A stretch of DNA of 64,000 nt from Acidovorax sp. A79 (GCF_041154505.1 NZ_AP028672.1:2436001-2500000); one strand, 5' to 3'. Counted from the first letter of the stretch, positions 41,289 to 50,532 are shown. Translations and numbers: made by a program. The notes: generated by a model not told the origin, from the letters alone.

Positions 41289-42413
41289 ATGACCGCATCC
41301 AGCCCGCCTGCCCCGCGCACCTACACGCTCAGCGACTTCGACTTCTTGCTGCCTCCCGAACTCATTGCCCAGCACCCCGCCGCCGAACGCAGCGCCTCGC
41401 GCCTGCTGGACGGACGCGCCATCGAGCCCGTGGACCGCATCTTCCGCGAGCTGCCCGGCCTGCTGCGCGAAGGCGACCTGCTGGTGTTCAACGACACCCG
41501 GGTGGTCAAGGCGCGCATCTTTGGCGAGAAGGCCAGCGGCGGCAAGCTGGAGCTCTTGATCGAGCGCGTGCTGCCCGCCGAAGCCGGTGGGACGGGCAAC
41601 GAAGTCGTGGCCCACATGAAGGTCAGCAAGAAGCCGCTGCCCGGCAGCACCGTGCACATGGCAGGCGGCCGCCACGGCGGTGGTTTCGACGCCACGCTGC
41701 TGGGCCGCTGGCCCCATGACGACGGCCCGCTGTTCCGCTTTGCGCTGCACGGCCCCGCAGGCGAGTCGCCGTGGGAGCTGATGGACCGCCACGGCCACCT
41801 GCCGCTGCCGCCCTACATCGAGCGCCAGCAGAACACCGGCCACGACCCCGACGAAGCCGAGGACAGCCAGCGCTACCAAACGGTGTTTGCGCGCGCCCCC
41901 GGCGCCGTGGCCGCGCCCACCGCCGCGCTGCACTTCGACGAGGGCGTGCTGGCCGGCCTGGCCGCGCGCGGCATCGAGCGCGCCAGCGTCACGCTGCACG
42001 TGGGCGCGGGCACCTTCCAGCCCTGCAAGACCGAAAACCTGGCCGAGCACCAGATGCACAGCGAGTGGTACGAGGTGCCGCTGGCCACGCTGGCCGCGCT
42101 AGAGCGCTGCCGCCAGCGCGGTGGCCGCGTGGTGGCCGTGGGCACGACCACGGTGCGCACGCTCGAATCGTGGGCGAAGACCGGTCTGGCCACGGGCGAC
42201 ACCAGCATCTTCATCACGCCGGGCTTTGCTTTCCAGGTGGTGGATGTGCTGGTCACCAACTTCCACCTGCCCAAGAGCACGCTGATGATGCTGGTGAGCG
42301 CGTTCGCGGGCTATGCGCACACCATGGGCCTGTACCGGCACGCCATCGCGCAGGGGTACCGGTTCTTCAGCTACGGGGATGCGATGCTGCTGGAGCGCCC
42401 ACCCGCGCGTTGA
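41289..42413 (+). CDS. queA: S-adenosylmethionine:tRNA ribosyltransferase-isomerase
   Basis: A 374-residue enzyme that transfers the ribosyl part of SAM to preQ1 in tRNA, the penultimate step of queuosine synthesis. It begins with [20 protein letters not shown], has [38 protein letters not shown] and [20 protein letters not shown], the family hallmarks. The ATG at 41289 fits the standard length; the frame is open further upstream. No tgt gene follows in the window. Confidence 0.96.
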   Translation: MTASSPPAPRTYTLSDFDFLLPPELIAQHPAAERSASRLLDGRAIEPVDRIFRELPGLLREGDLLVFNDTRVVKARIFGEKASGGKLELLIERVLPAEAGGTGNEVVAHMKVSKKPLPGSTVHMAGGRHGGGFDATLLGRWPHDDGPLFRFALHGPAGESPWELMDRHGHLPLPPYIERQQNTGHDPDEAEDSQRYQTVFARAPGAVAAPTAALHFDEGVLAGLAARGIERASVTLHVGAGTFQPCKTENLAEHQMHSEWYEVPLATLAALERCRQRGGRVVAVGTTTVRTLESWAKTGLATGDTSIFITPGFAFQVVDVLVTNFHLPKSTLMMLVSAFAGYAHTMGLYRHAIAQGYRFFSYGDAMLLERPPAR

Positions 42414-42453
42414 CCGGCGATGCGGCCCTGCGGCTCCACGGCAATCGGCGGGG

Positions 42454-43212
42454 TCAAGGGCAGTTGCTGACGGGCGCCACGCGCGGTGCGGCGCCCACAT
42501 CGGGCAGGCGATTGGCCGAGGGCAGCCGCACGCAGTAGGTGCCCGACGGGCTCTCCACCTGCGTGACCCGGGAGCCATCGCCACCGCGCCACTCGCGGGT
42601 CGAAATCGCAGCACCCAAGGGCCTGGCCGCTGGCGCGCCGTCTCCCACTGCCAGTTGCGCCGCCGGTACGGCACCGTGGCGGCGCTGCCATTCGCGCTCT
42701 TGGCGGTCGGCACGGCCCACGGCGTCGGGGCTCCAGCGCAGAGGTGCATCGGCCATCCGGCTGTCGGACGCAGGCAGCTCGGGCGCGGGCGCAGCGGCAG
42801 TCGCGGCCTGCGGAGGGGGCTGCTGCACGGCGCGTGCCGGGGTGCCGATGACCGTGCCGGTCACTGCATCGGTGGGCGCGTCGGCGCTGCGGTGGCGCTC
42901 TGCCGCACGCACCGGGCGCGATGCAGATGCGGGCGCGGAAACGGGACCCTTGGGGAGAGCCTGCGCACGCCCCGGGCCGAGCACCGCCATGGCGGGCTGC
43001 AGCACCTCGGCGTGCGTGATCCACTGCACCTCCATCGCTTGTCGCGGTGATGTGAATGGTTGCGGTGGTGCCGATAGCGATGGCGAGACGCGGCTGGTCG
43101 ACAGATTCCACGCGGTCAGGATGACACCGTGCAGCAGCACCGAGGCCACCACGGCCACTGCCACGCGCCTGCGCCGGCTGACGGGAGCGGCACCCCAGCC
43201 CCACCAGCGCAC
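42454..43212 (-). CDS. TonB-like membrane-anchored protein of unknown function
   Basis: A 252-residue protein. The N-terminal helix (about 17-36, VAVAVVASVLLHGVILTAW) has Ser24 and His28, the S-x3-H pattern found in TonB and TolA anchors. A long Pro/Ala-rich periplasmic linker follows. The C-terminal 45 residues (GTYCVRLPSANRLPD, ending VSNCP with a second Cys) do not look like the TonB C-terminal domain. No ExbB/ExbD genes are near. The start is GTG directly after the stop of the XRE gene (TAAGTG), so it is the third gene of that operon. Confidence 0.6.
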   Translation of the reverse strand: MRWWGWGAAPVSRRRRVAVAVVASVLLHGVILTAWNLSTSRVSPSLSAPPQPFTSPRQAMEVQWITHAEVLQPAMAVLGPGRAQALPKGPVSAPASASRPVRAAERHRSADAPTDAVTGTVIGTPARAVQQPPPQAATAAAPAPELPASDSRMADAPLRWSPDAVGRADRQEREWQRRHGAVPAAQLAVGDGAPAARPLGAAISTREWRGGDGSRVTQVESPSGTYCVRLPSANRLPDVGAAPRVAPVSNCP

Positions 43213-43461
43213 TTACACGCCTTCTTGCGCCGCGCCGTCGTCCGCGCCATCACCGCCGCTGTCCACCCACGCCAGCAGGTCGCCGGGCTGGCACTGCAGG
43301 TACTCGCAGATGGCCGAGAGCGTCTCGAAGCGCACGCCCTTGACCTTGCCGCTCTTGAGCAAGGACAGGTTGGCCTCGGTGATGCCCACATGGGCCGCCA
43401 GGTCCCGCGACTTGACCTTGCGGCGCGCGAGCATTTCATCCAGGGTCACAACAATCGCCAT
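43213..43461 (-). CDS. Small XRE/Cro-family DNA-binding regulator
   Basis: An 82-residue protein that is essentially one helix-turn-helix domain (VKSRDLAAHVGITEANLSLL, then KSGKVKGVRFETLSAICEYL and QCQPGDLLAW). This is the YozG-like type that is usually encoded next to a DUF2975 membrane protein, as here (24 bases downstream of it). It probably represses its own operon, perhaps at the inverted repeat at 44100-44135. Confidence 0.85.
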   Translation of the reverse strand: MAIVVTLDEMLARRKVKSRDLAAHVGITEANLSLLKSGKVKGVRFETLSAICEYLQCQPGDLLAWVDSGGDGADDGAAQEGV

Positions 43462-43485
43462 GGGGAATACGGTACCTGGGAGTGG

Positions 43486-44085
43486 CTACACAAACGCATC
43501 CGCTTCGGCCTGCAGGCGGCAGCCCTCGGCCAGCACGTGGGCCAGGAGCAGCATCATCAGCCCCACCACCAGCACGCTCATTTCAAACGAGCCCACGCCC
43601 AGCGCGATGAGCCCGCCCTGCTGGCCGGAGGCCAGCCACGACAGCAGCGCCGTCACGCCCACCTGGTAGACCAGCGAGGTCGCGAACATCGCCAGAAAGC
43701 CCCAGCCCACGCCCCGGAACCCGCGCACGACCACCGGCCCGAACACGGCGCCCGCCAGGAAGGCCCGGCAGATGCGATGCACGCACAGCACCGCGTACAG
43801 CATGGCCAGGGCCGGAATGCACTCCAGCGCCACGCCCACCCACCGCCATTGCGTCTCCATGGACTGCGGCGGGGTCAGCCCGACCAGCAGGGCCTGCGTC
43901 GGCACCACCGTCAGGGGCATCCACCCACCCCAGCCGGTCTCGTGCCCGATCGCCGCCCAGCGCGCCAGCGAAAAAACCAGCGACACCAGGGCACACACCC
44001 AGCTGGCGGCCAGCAGCCCCCAGGCCAGCCGGCGGAATGAAGGGCTGTGGACGGGGGAGACCGGGGTGGCCAGAGCTCGCGTCAT
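43486..44085 (-). CDS. DUF2975 membrane protein
   Basis: A 199-residue protein with four predicted membrane helices (about 19-43, 70-90, 110-130 and 160-185). It matches the DUF2975 layout and is paired with an XRE regulator. The role is unknown; it may sense a membrane signal and tether or control the regulator. The ATG at 44085 was chosen because the frame further upstream runs through the AT-rich promoter region; that upstream ATG at 44145 would make the operator part of the coding region. Confidence 0.75.
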   Translation of the reverse strand: MTRALATPVSPVHSPSFRRLAWGLLAASWVCALVSLVFSLARWAAIGHETGWGGWMPLTVVPTQALLVGLTPPQSMETQWRWVGVALECIPALAMLYAVLCVHRICRAFLAGAVFGPVVVRGFRGVGWGFLAMFATSLVYQVGVTALLSWLASGQQGGLIALGVGSFEMSVLVVGLMMLLLAHVLAEGCRLQAEADAFV

Positions 44086-44099
44086 GGTTTGGCAATTTT

Positions 44100-44135
44100 T
44101 TCTGTAAAACAATAATAATATACCGTTAAACAGAA
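44100..44135. promoter_or_regulatory. AT-rich inverted repeat between DUF2975 operon and lipoprotein gene
   Basis: TTCTGTAAAAC (44100-44110) and GTTAAACAGAA (44125-44135) form imperfect inverted arms around a very AT-rich centre (AATAATAATATACC). It sits between divergent genes and is likely to hold the promoter and the binding site of the XRE regulator. Confidence 0.5.
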
Positions 44136-44157
44136 ATTTCAACACCGTCCGACCCGC

Positions 44158-44847
44158 ATGACACTCAGCCCGCCCATCCCTTTTCGCAGCGGCACCCGCC
44201 TGCTCCGGGGCCCTATTTCACCCGTCCGGCCGCCATGGCGGCGCGGGGCGGGCCTTGGCGTTCTCCTCCTGTGCACGGCACTGCTGGCCGCCTGCGGCAC
44301 CGTGCCGGTGTCGTCCCTGTGGAAGCTGCGCAAGCTCCAGCTGGAGACGCTCGACCCCGCCGCGCTGCGCGCCGCCGTGGTGCACGGCCCCGGCCTGCGG
44401 CTCCATGGCCCGGCGCTGGAGCTGACGGTGAGCGTGTCCCGCAAGGTGCGCCAGCCCGGCGGCGGCACCACCACCGAGCGATGGGAAGAAAAGCTGCCGC
44501 TGCAGGAGCTGAGCGGCACCGCAGAGCGCAGCCCGCTGGCACCCTATGACACTGCCCGCACCGCGGTGCAGGTCTGGCGCATCGACCCCGAGGCATTGCC
44601 CCGGCTGCAGGCACTGCGCGCCAAGGCCCTGGCCTGGAAAACGGTGGACGACGGCCCGCGCGAGCTGGGCCTGGGGGTGGAACTGGCAGGCTGCCAGAAG
44701 GGCAGCGCCGGGAACCGGCTGGTGACCACGCTCATGCGCTTCACGGATCCCGGGGAGTACATCCCCCTCGCGCACAACATGGACCTGGCGGAAACCATGC
44801 CGGCAGCGGAGCTGGCACGGCGGTTTCCGGACTGCGCCGCCGGTTGA
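44158..44847 (+). CDS. Putative lipoprotein of unknown function
   Basis: A 229-residue protein. A positively charged start and hydrophobic stretch end in the lipobox LLAAC (about residue 46), so it is probably a lipoprotein. The long N-terminal region before the hydrophobic core suggests that the true start could be further downstream, but no other ATG is available before it; a GTG or other start is possible. No family was recognised. It is divergent from the DUF2975 operon and convergent with ggt; a small hairpin (GAACCT with AGGTTC, 44853-44867) lies between the last two. Confidence 0.65.
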   Translation: MTLSPPIPFRSGTRLLRGPISPVRPPWRRGAGLGVLLLCTALLAACGTVPVSSLWKLRKLQLETLDPAALRAAVVHGPGLRLHGPALELTVSVSRKVRQPGGGTTTERWEEKLPLQELSGTAERSPLAPYDTARTAVQVWRIDPEALPRLQALRAKALAWKTVDDGPRELGLGVELAGCQKGSAGNRLVTTLMRFTDPGEYIPLAHNMDLAETMPAAELARRFPDCAAG

Positions 44848-44867
44848 CCAGGGAACCTGGCAGGTTC

Positions 44868-46469
44868 TCAGAACGCGACCGCGTGCCCGTCCTTGCGTGG
44901 GTCAGACCCGGCGATGTAGTGGGCGCCGTCGCGCAGCACCAGCTGGGCCCCGCCAAAGGCGAACACGCCATTGCCCTCCTCCACCGCCACCTCGTGGCCG
45001 CGCGCGCGCAGCGCGGCGACCACGGCGGGATCAAAGCCCGGCTCCACCGCCACGCCCTTGCCGCCCGTCACGCGCCAGCGGGGCGCGTCGGCGGCGGCCT
45101 GCGGGTTCTGGCCGTAGCGCAGCACGCGCAGCGCCATCTGGGTGTGGCCCTGGCTCTGCATGGGGCCGCCCATCACGCCGAAGGCCATCTGCGGCGTGCC
45201 GTCCGAGTGCATCGCGAACGCCGGGATGATGGTGTGAGAGGGGCGCTTGCGCGGGCCCACTTCGTTGGCGTGGCCTGGCTTGAGGTTGAAGCCGTGGCCC
45301 CGGTTCTGCAGGCTGATGCCCGTGCCCGGCACCACCACGCCCGAGCCGAAGCCCATGTAGTTGGACTGGATGAACGAGACCATCATGCCCTGGCTATCTG
45401 CCGCCGCCAGGTACACCGTGCCGCCCGGGCGCGGCGCGCCGTGGCCCGGGTCGCCCGCGCGCTCGGGGTCGATGAGCGCCGCGCGGCCGCGCAGATAGTC
45501 CGCCTCCAGCAGCTCCTTCGGCGCGACACGCATCGCACCGATGTCGGCGTTGTACTGGTCCAGGTCGGCCAGCGCGAGCTTCATGGCCTCGATGCTCGCG
45601 TGCACCGTCTCCACGCTGTCGAGCGGGTGCGCGCCGATGCCGTGCGCGTCCAGCATGCCCAGCGCCATCAGCGCGGCAATGCCCTGGCCGTTGGGCGGGA
45701 TCTCGTGGATCACCGAGTCGCCGAAGCGCTGCTCGATGGTGCCCACCCAGTCGGCCTGGTGCGAGGCGAGGTCTTCGAGCGTCATCGCGCCGCCGTGGGC
45801 CTGTGCATGGGCCACCATGCGCTCGGCGATCACGCCCCGGTAGAAGGCCTCGCCCTGGGTCTCGGCGATCAGTTCCAGCGTGCGCGCATGGGCCTCGCTG
45901 CGGAAGATCTCGCCCACCCGCGGTGCGCGGCCACCGGGCAGGAAGCACTCGGCAAAACCGGGCTGCGCGCCCAGCTTGGCGCCACCCAGCGCCCACAGGC
46001 GGGCGATGGTGGGCGACACCGGAAAACCATTGCGCGCGTAGTCGATGGCGGGTTGCGCCAGCTGTGCGAAGGGCAGCTTGCCCAGGCGCCTGGACAGCGC
46101 CACCCATGCCGAGACGGCGCCCGGCACGGTCACCGCGTTCCACCCCGTCTCGGGGATGCCGCCCAGCTTCTCGAAGTACTCCGGCGACCACGCGGCGGGT
46201 GAGCGGCCCGAGGCATTGAGGCCGTGCAGTTCCTTGCCGTCCCACACGATGGCAAAGCCGTCGCTGCCGATGCCGCAGCCCGTGGGCTCGACCACCGTGA
46301 GCGCCATGGCGGCGGCGATGGCGGCATCCACCGCGTTGCCGCCCGCCAGCAGCATGCGCAGCCCCGCCTGCGCGGCCAGCGGCTGCGAGGTGGAGACCAC
46401 ATTGCGCCCCATGACCGCGCTGCGGTGGGAGGCGTAGGGAAGGGACCAGTCGAGGGTTGGGTTATTCAT
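44868..46469 (-). CDS. ggt: Gamma-glutamyltransferase family protein
   Basis: A 533-residue Ntn hydrolase. It makes two chains by self-cleavage; the nucleophile should be the Thr of PGGTVYLAAAD (about residue 352). The large-chain hallmarks GGNAVDAAIAAAMALTVVEP and GCGIGSDGFAIVWDG are present. Usual members have a Thr-Thr or Thr-Thr-His here, so this is the YwrD-like branch and may not act on glutathione. No signal peptide is seen at the N-terminus (MNNPTLDWSLPY), which suggests a cytoplasmic enzyme. It lies downstream of a Bug protein gene. Confidence 0.88.
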   Translation of the reverse strand: MNNPTLDWSLPYASHRSAVMGRNVVSTSQPLAAQAGLRMLLAGGNAVDAAIAAAMALTVVEPTGCGIGSDGFAIVWDGKELHGLNASGRSPAAWSPEYFEKLGGIPETGWNAVTVPGAVSAWVALSRRLGKLPFAQLAQPAIDYARNGFPVSPTIARLWALGGAKLGAQPGFAECFLPGGRAPRVGEIFRSEAHARTLELIAETQGEAFYRGVIAERMVAHAQAHGGAMTLEDLASHQADWVGTIEQRFGDSVIHEIPPNGQGIAALMALGMLDAHGIGAHPLDSVETVHASIEAMKLALADLDQYNADIGAMRVAPKELLEADYLRGRAALIDPERAGDPGHGAPRPGGTVYLAAADSQGMMVSFIQSNYMGFGSGVVVPGTGISLQNRGHGFNLKPGHANEVGPRKRPSHTIIPAFAMHSDGTPQMAFGVMGGPMQSQGHTQMALRVLRYGQNPQAAADAPRWRVTGGKGVAVEPGFDPAVVAALRARGHEVAVEEGNGVFAFGGAQLVLRDGAHYIAGSDPRKDGHAVAF

Positions 46470-46525
46470 AGCGTTCTGACTCCGTGGCTCGCAAGGGTTG
46501 CGGTGCGTGGAAACTGGCGCGGCGC

Positions 46526-46613
46526 AAAGCGAGAGACGCCAAGGAAGGGCTGCCCCGCACCGAGGGCGTCGTCCCCCTCGGGGGGAAGGCGCCGAAGGCG
46601 ACTCAGGGGGGCT
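46526..46613. repeat. Dispersed Comamonadaceae-type repeat, copy b
   Basis: Fills the gap between the Bug gene and ggt with GAGGGCGTCGTCCCCCTCGG and GGAAGGCGCCGAAGGCGACT followed by CAGGGGGG. It matches copy a in reverse orientation and touches the stop codon of the Bug gene. Confidence 0.6.
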
Positions 46614-47595
46614 ACTCCACCGTGATTTTGTGCTGCCGGATCACCATCGCCCAGCGGTTGCTGTCGGCCTGCACCATGGCACCAAACTGCGCGGGCGTGC
46701 GCGGCGCGGCAGGCTCCACGCCCAGCTTGGCCAGGCTCTCGGCCACTTCGGGCGCCTGCACTGCCTTGGCAAAGGCCTTGTGCACCTTGTCGACCAGCGC
46801 GGGCGGTGCGCCCGCGGGCAGGTACACGCCGAACCAGGTCACCGACGAATAACCGGGCAGGCCGGACTCGGCCAGCGTGGGCAGCTCGGGCGCCAGCGTG
46901 CTGCGCTTCTCGCTGGTCACGGCCAGGGCCCGCAGGCGGCCGGCCTTGGCGTGCGGCATGCCCGTGGGCAGCGAATCGAACAGCACGTGGGTCTGCCCGG
47001 CAATCAGGTCGGGAATCGCCAGCGCCGTGCCCTTGTAGGGGATGTGCGTCATCTCCACGCCGGCCTGCGCGCTGAAGGCTGCCGTGTTCAGGTGCACGAT
47101 GGTGCCGTTGCCGCTGGTGGCGTAGTTGAGTTTGCCTGGATGGGCCTTGGCGTAGGCGATGAGTTCGCCCACGGTCTTGACCGGCAGCGAGTTGGTGACC
47201 AGCAGCACGCTGGGTGCGTCAGCCACGTGGACCACGGGCACAAAGTCCTTGCGCGGGTCGTAGGCCAGCTTGGGCATCAGATGGGGCGAGATGGCATGCG
47301 TGCTGCTGGTGGTCAGCAGCAGGGTGTAGCCATCGGGTGCGGCCTTGGCCGCCTCGGCCGTGCCCAGGGTGCCGCCGGCGCCGGGCTTGTTGTCCACGAC
47401 CAGCTGCTGGCCCAGGTCGGCCGCCACGCGCTGGGTGACCACCCGGGCCACCAGGTCGGTGGCGCCGCTGGCCGGAAACGGCACGATGACCCGTACGGGC
47501 CGGTCGGGCCACGCGGCCTGCGCCTGTGCGCTGGCGCCCCACACCATCAACCAGGCCAGGCACACGACGCCACGGCCCCAGGGAAAAAGACGCAT
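46612..47595 (-). CDS. Bug-family periplasmic binding protein
   Basis: A 327-residue protein with a signal peptide (MRLFPWGRGVVCLAWLMVWG, then ASAQAQA). The mature part has VRVIVPFPASGATDLVARVV, VVDNKPGAGGTLGTAEAAKA and the LAPELPTLAESGLPGYSS segment, all Bug hallmarks. GGAG lies seven bases before the ATG at 47595. It is upstream of ggt in the same direction and divergent from a LysR regulator, so it may bind the substrate handled by the transferase. No permease genes are here. Confidence 0.9.
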   Translation of the reverse strand: MRLFPWGRGVVCLAWLMVWGASAQAQAAWPDRPVRVIVPFPASGATDLVARVVTQRVAADLGQQLVVDNKPGAGGTLGTAEAAKAAPDGYTLLLTTSSTHAISPHLMPKLAYDPRKDFVPVVHVADAPSVLLVTNSLPVKTVGELIAYAKAHPGKLNYATSGNGTIVHLNTAAFSAQAGVEMTHIPYKGTALAIPDLIAGQTHVLFDSLPTGMPHAKAGRLRALAVTSEKRSTLAPELPTLAESGLPGYSSVTWFGVYLPAGAPPALVDKVHKAFAKAVQAPEVAESLAKLGVEPAAPRTPAQFGAMVQADSNRWAMVIRQHKITVE

Positions 47596-47745
47596 ACAGG
47601 TACTCCAGAAGAAGGGGAAACGCGCGATGCCGGACCGCGCACGCAGACAGGGACAGGGGGAGCCGCAGGGCCCCGCCCGGGGGCAACCAGACAGCCATCT
47701 TAGGAAGCCAGCCCCCGGAAGACCAACGCCAAATAGGCAAGCAGC

Positions 47746-47762
47746 TTTGCCGTAGCGGCAAA
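47746..47762. promoter_or_regulatory. LysR-type regulator binding site
   Basis: TTTGCCGTAGCGGCAAA has perfect 7-bp arms and a three-base centre and fits the T-N11-A rule of LysR regulators. It lies in the divergent region between the Bug/ggt operon and the LysR gene, 63 bases from the regulator start. Confidence 0.7.
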
Positions 47763-47824
47763 CCACTTCATACTTTGGGCCACCACCCGGCAATACGCCC
47801 CACTCCAGCCCCCCTGCCCAGCCC

Positions 47825-48736
47825 ATGCGCCCCCAGCTCCTGCAAGACACCGCCCTGCGCTACTTCCTGGAGGTGGCGCACAGCGGTTCGCTCACCGAAG
47901 CCTCGGCACGGCTGCACGTGGCCGCTTCGGCGCTCAGCCGCCAGATCGCCGGGCTGGAGGCGCAGCTGGGCACGCCGCTGTTCGACCGCCACCCGCGCGG
48001 CATGGTGCTCACCGCGGCCGGAGAGATCCTGGCCGTGCACGCCCGGCGCACGGTGCTGGACGCCGAACGCGCGCTGGGCGAGATCGGTGCGCTGCAGGGC
48101 CTGCGCGCGGGGCAGGTGCGTCTGGCCACGTCGGACGCATTTGCCAACGAGTTGGTGCCGCGCCTGTGTGTGGAATTCCAGCGCACGCACACGGGCATCC
48201 AGTTCAGCGTGATCTCGCTGCCCACCGCCCAGGTGCCCGACGCGGTGCGCAGCGGCGCGGCCGACATCGGCCTGTGCTTCAGCCGTGCGCCGCACAAGGA
48301 CATCGAGGTCGCCTACCGGCAAGGCGCTCCGGTGCTGGCACTCATCCCGCCCGGCCATGCGCTGGCGGAATCGGCCAGCGTCACGCTCGCGCAGATGGCC
48401 GCCTACCCCCTGGCCCTGCCGCCCGCCGAGACCACGGTGCGCCAGATGATCGACATCGTGTGCAGCCGCCAGGGCCTGCAGCTGGAGGCGGTGCTCATCA
48501 GCAACCATGCCAAGACGGTGCTCAACTTCGTGGCGCATGGCGGGGGGCTGTCGGTGGCCAGCGAGATCGCGGCACGCCACCTGGTGGCGGCGGGCGCCGT
48601 GGTGGCCGTGCCCATCAGCGACCCGGGCATGGACCTGCGCGACCTGGAGGTGCAGACCCTGGCGGGCCGCAGCCTGCCCGTGGCGGCGCAGGCCTTTCTC
48701 GACCTGCTCAAGGAGCGGCTGCCGGGGCGCTGGTAG
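47825..48736 (+). CDS. LysR-family transcriptional regulator
   Basis: A 303-residue regulator. The N-terminal helix-turn-helix (LRYFLEVAHSGSLTEASARL, then HVAASALSRQIAGLEAQLGT) and effector domain are complete. The second half resembles the CynR/CbbR-like effector fold; the ligand is unknown. It is divergent from the Bug/ggt operon and a perfect LysR box lies in between, so it very likely controls that operon and itself. Confidence 0.9.
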   Translation: MRPQLLQDTALRYFLEVAHSGSLTEASARLHVAASALSRQIAGLEAQLGTPLFDRHPRGMVLTAAGEILAVHARRTVLDAERALGEIGALQGLRAGQVRLATSDAFANELVPRLCVEFQRTHTGIQFSVISLPTAQVPDAVRSGAADIGLCFSRAPHKDIEVAYRQGAPVLALIPPGHALAESASVTLAQMAAYPLALPPAETTVRQMIDIVCSRQGLQLEAVLISNHAKTVLNFVAHGGGLSVASEIAARHLVAAGAVVAVPISDPGMDLRDLEVQTLAGRSLPVAAQAFLDLLKERLPGRW

Positions 48737-48769
48737 ACCGCAGGGGCGCAGCGCCGCCGCGCTGGCGCC

Positions 48770-49486
48770 TCAATACCCGTGCTGCGCCCGGAACGCGCGC
48801 GCCTTGCCGAAATGCCCGTTGCCGATGAACGGCACGGGCGGGCGCAGGGCGGACAGCGGCGAAGGGTGGTTGGACAGGAGCAGCAAGTGGCCTCGGTCCT
48901 GGGGGATCAGCGCGCGCTTGGATTGCGCGTGCGAGCCCCAGAGCATGAACACCACGGGCCGCTCGCCCTCGGCCACATGGCGGATGACCGCGTCGGTCAG
49001 GGCCTCCCAGCCCTTGCCGGCATGGCTGGCGGGCTGGCCCTCTTCCACCGTGAGGCCGGTGTTGAGCAACAGCACGCCGTTCTTCGCCCACTTGACCAGG
49101 CTGCCCCCCGGGTTCGGAAACGGCGGGAAAGCCACGCCCAGGTCGCGCTGCATTTCCTTGAAGATGTTCTGCAGCGAGGGCGGCAGGCGCACGCCCGGCG
49201 CCACCGAGAACGCCAGCCCTTCGGCCTGGCCGCGCCCGTGGTAGGGGTCCTGGCCCAGGATGACCACGCGCACCTCGTCCGGCGGCGTGAGTTCCAGCGC
49301 CCGCAGCGGGCGGGGCGGGAAGATCACCGCGCCCGCATCGAGCCGCGACTGCAGAAAGGCAAGCAGCGACTGGCCGCGCACACCGGCAAAGAAGTCATCG
49401 ACCAGCGGCTGCCAGCCGGGAGCCACCGGCCAGTCCGCGGGGTCAGCGCTTTGCAGCTGGGTGGAGTTTGCAGCGGCGTCATTCAT
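48770..49486 (-). CDS. ung: Uracil-DNA glycosylase
   Basis: A 238-residue family-1 enzyme that removes uracil from DNA. The catalytic motif GQDPYHG has Asp80, and NHPSPLSA holds the second catalytic His. VFMLWGSHAQSK and FIGNGHFGKAR complete the set. ATG at 49486 is preferred to a TTG two codons upstream. It follows trpC after a short gap that contains a repeat, so co-transcription with trp genes is possible. Confidence 0.96.
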   Translation of the reverse strand: MNDAAANSTQLQSADPADWPVAPGWQPLVDDFFAGVRGQSLLAFLQSRLDAGAVIFPPRPLRALELTPPDEVRVVILGQDPYHGRGQAEGLAFSVAPGVRLPPSLQNIFKEMQRDLGVAFPPFPNPGGSLVKWAKNGVLLLNTGLTVEEGQPASHAGKGWEALTDAVIRHVAEGERPVVFMLWGSHAQSKRALIPQDRGHLLLLSNHPSPLSALRPPVPFIGNGHFGKARAFRAQHGY

Positions 49487-49499
49487 GGTCAAAAAGGCC

Positions 49500-49545
49500 T
49501 CTACCGCTTGATGGACAAGCGCAATCAGCTATCAAATAAGGAGCA
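49500..49545. repeat. Small palindromic repeat between trpC and ung
   Basis: CGCTTG (49505-49510), ATGGA, CAAGCG (49516-49521), then CAATCAGCTATCAAATAAGG. This is the intergenic counterpart of the element found inside ubiA. Confidence 0.5.
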
Positions 49546-49554
49546 AACAAGCAA

Positions 49555-50355
49555 TCAGGCGAACAGCTTCGCCAGCGCTTCGCCCGGCTCCGGCGCGCGC
49601 ATGAACGCCTCGCCCACCAAAAACGCGTGCACGCCGGCATCGCGCATGCGCTTCACGTCGTCAGGCTTCAGGATGCCCGACTCGGTGACCAGCAGCTGGT
49701 CGGCCGGCACATCCTTGAGCAGGCCCAGGGTGGTGTCCAGCGTGACCTCGAAGGTGCGCAGGTTGCGGTTGTTGATGCCCACCAGCGGCGTCTTGAGCCT
49801 GAGCGCGCGCTCCAGCTCGGCGCCGTCGTGCACCTCCACCAGCACCGCCATGTCCAGGCTGCGCGCAATGGCCTCGAAGTCTGCCATCTGGGCGTCGTCC
49901 AGGCTGGCTGCGATCAGCAAGATGGCATCGGCGCCCATCGCCCGGGACTCGTAGATCTGGTACGCATCGACCATGAAGTCCTTGCGCAGCACCGGCAGCT
50001 GGCAGCTGGCACGCGCCTGCTTGAGGTAGTCCACGCTGCCCTGGAAGAACTGCTTGTCCGTCAGCACCGACAGGCAGGCCGCGCTCACCTTGCCGTCGCC
50101 ATCGGCATAGCTCTGTGCGATGTCGGCAGGGATGAAGTCGGCGCGCAGCACGCCCTTGCTGGGGCTGGCCTTCTTGACCTCGGCGATCACCGCCGCCTGG
50201 CCCTTGGCGATCTTGGCGCGCAGCGCGCCTTCGAAGTCGCGCGTGAGCACGCGGCTCTCGGCATCGGCGCGGATGGCGTCGAGGGGCATGCGCTTCTTCG
50301 CAGCGGCCACTTCTTCGTGCTTGACGGCCACGATCTTGTTGAGGATGTCGCTCAT
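49555..50355 (-). CDS. trpC: Indole-3-glycerol phosphate synthase
   Basis: A 266-residue single-function TIM barrel that closes CdRP to indoleglycerol phosphate. The substrate-binding blocks [20 protein letters not shown] (catalytic Lys), [15 protein letters not shown] and [14 protein letters not shown], and [14 protein letters not shown], are all present. There is no fused TrpF domain. It lies 181 bases after trpD, with a dispersed repeat between them. Confidence 0.97.
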   Translation of the reverse strand: MSDILNKIVAVKHEEVAAAKKRMPLDAIRADAESRVLTRDFEGALRAKIAKGQAAVIAEVKKASPSKGVLRADFIPADIAQSYADGDGKVSAACLSVLTDKQFFQGSVDYLKQARASCQLPVLRKDFMVDAYQIYESRAMGADAILLIAASLDDAQMADFEAIARSLDMAVLVEVHDGAELERALRLKTPLVGINNRNLRTFEVTLDTTLGLLKDVPADQLLVTESGILKPDDVKRMRDAGVHAFLVGEAFMRAPEPGEALAKLFA

Positions 50356-50404
50356 GGGAAACCTGCCTTTTCAACCCCGGCGGGGTCGCGATTGAACGTT
50401 GAAA

Positions 50405-50532
50405 CATGGCGCGAGCGCAACGCCCGCGCGGCCCAAAGCGGAGGACACCGCAGAGCTGGCTTTGCCAGGCTGCGGGTGTCGTCCCCCTTCCCGCAGGAGA
50501 AGGGGGAAGCGGCGCAGCCGCTCAGGGGGTTG
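50405..50532. repeat. Dispersed Comamonadaceae-type repeat, copy c
   Basis: The trpD-trpC gap holds GGGTGTCGTCCCCCTTCCCG and AGAAGGGGGAAGCGGCGCAG followed by CCGCTCAGGGGG, the family pattern. It would be transcribed within the trp message and can fold on itself (CCCCCTTC with GAAGGGGG). Confidence 0.55.
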
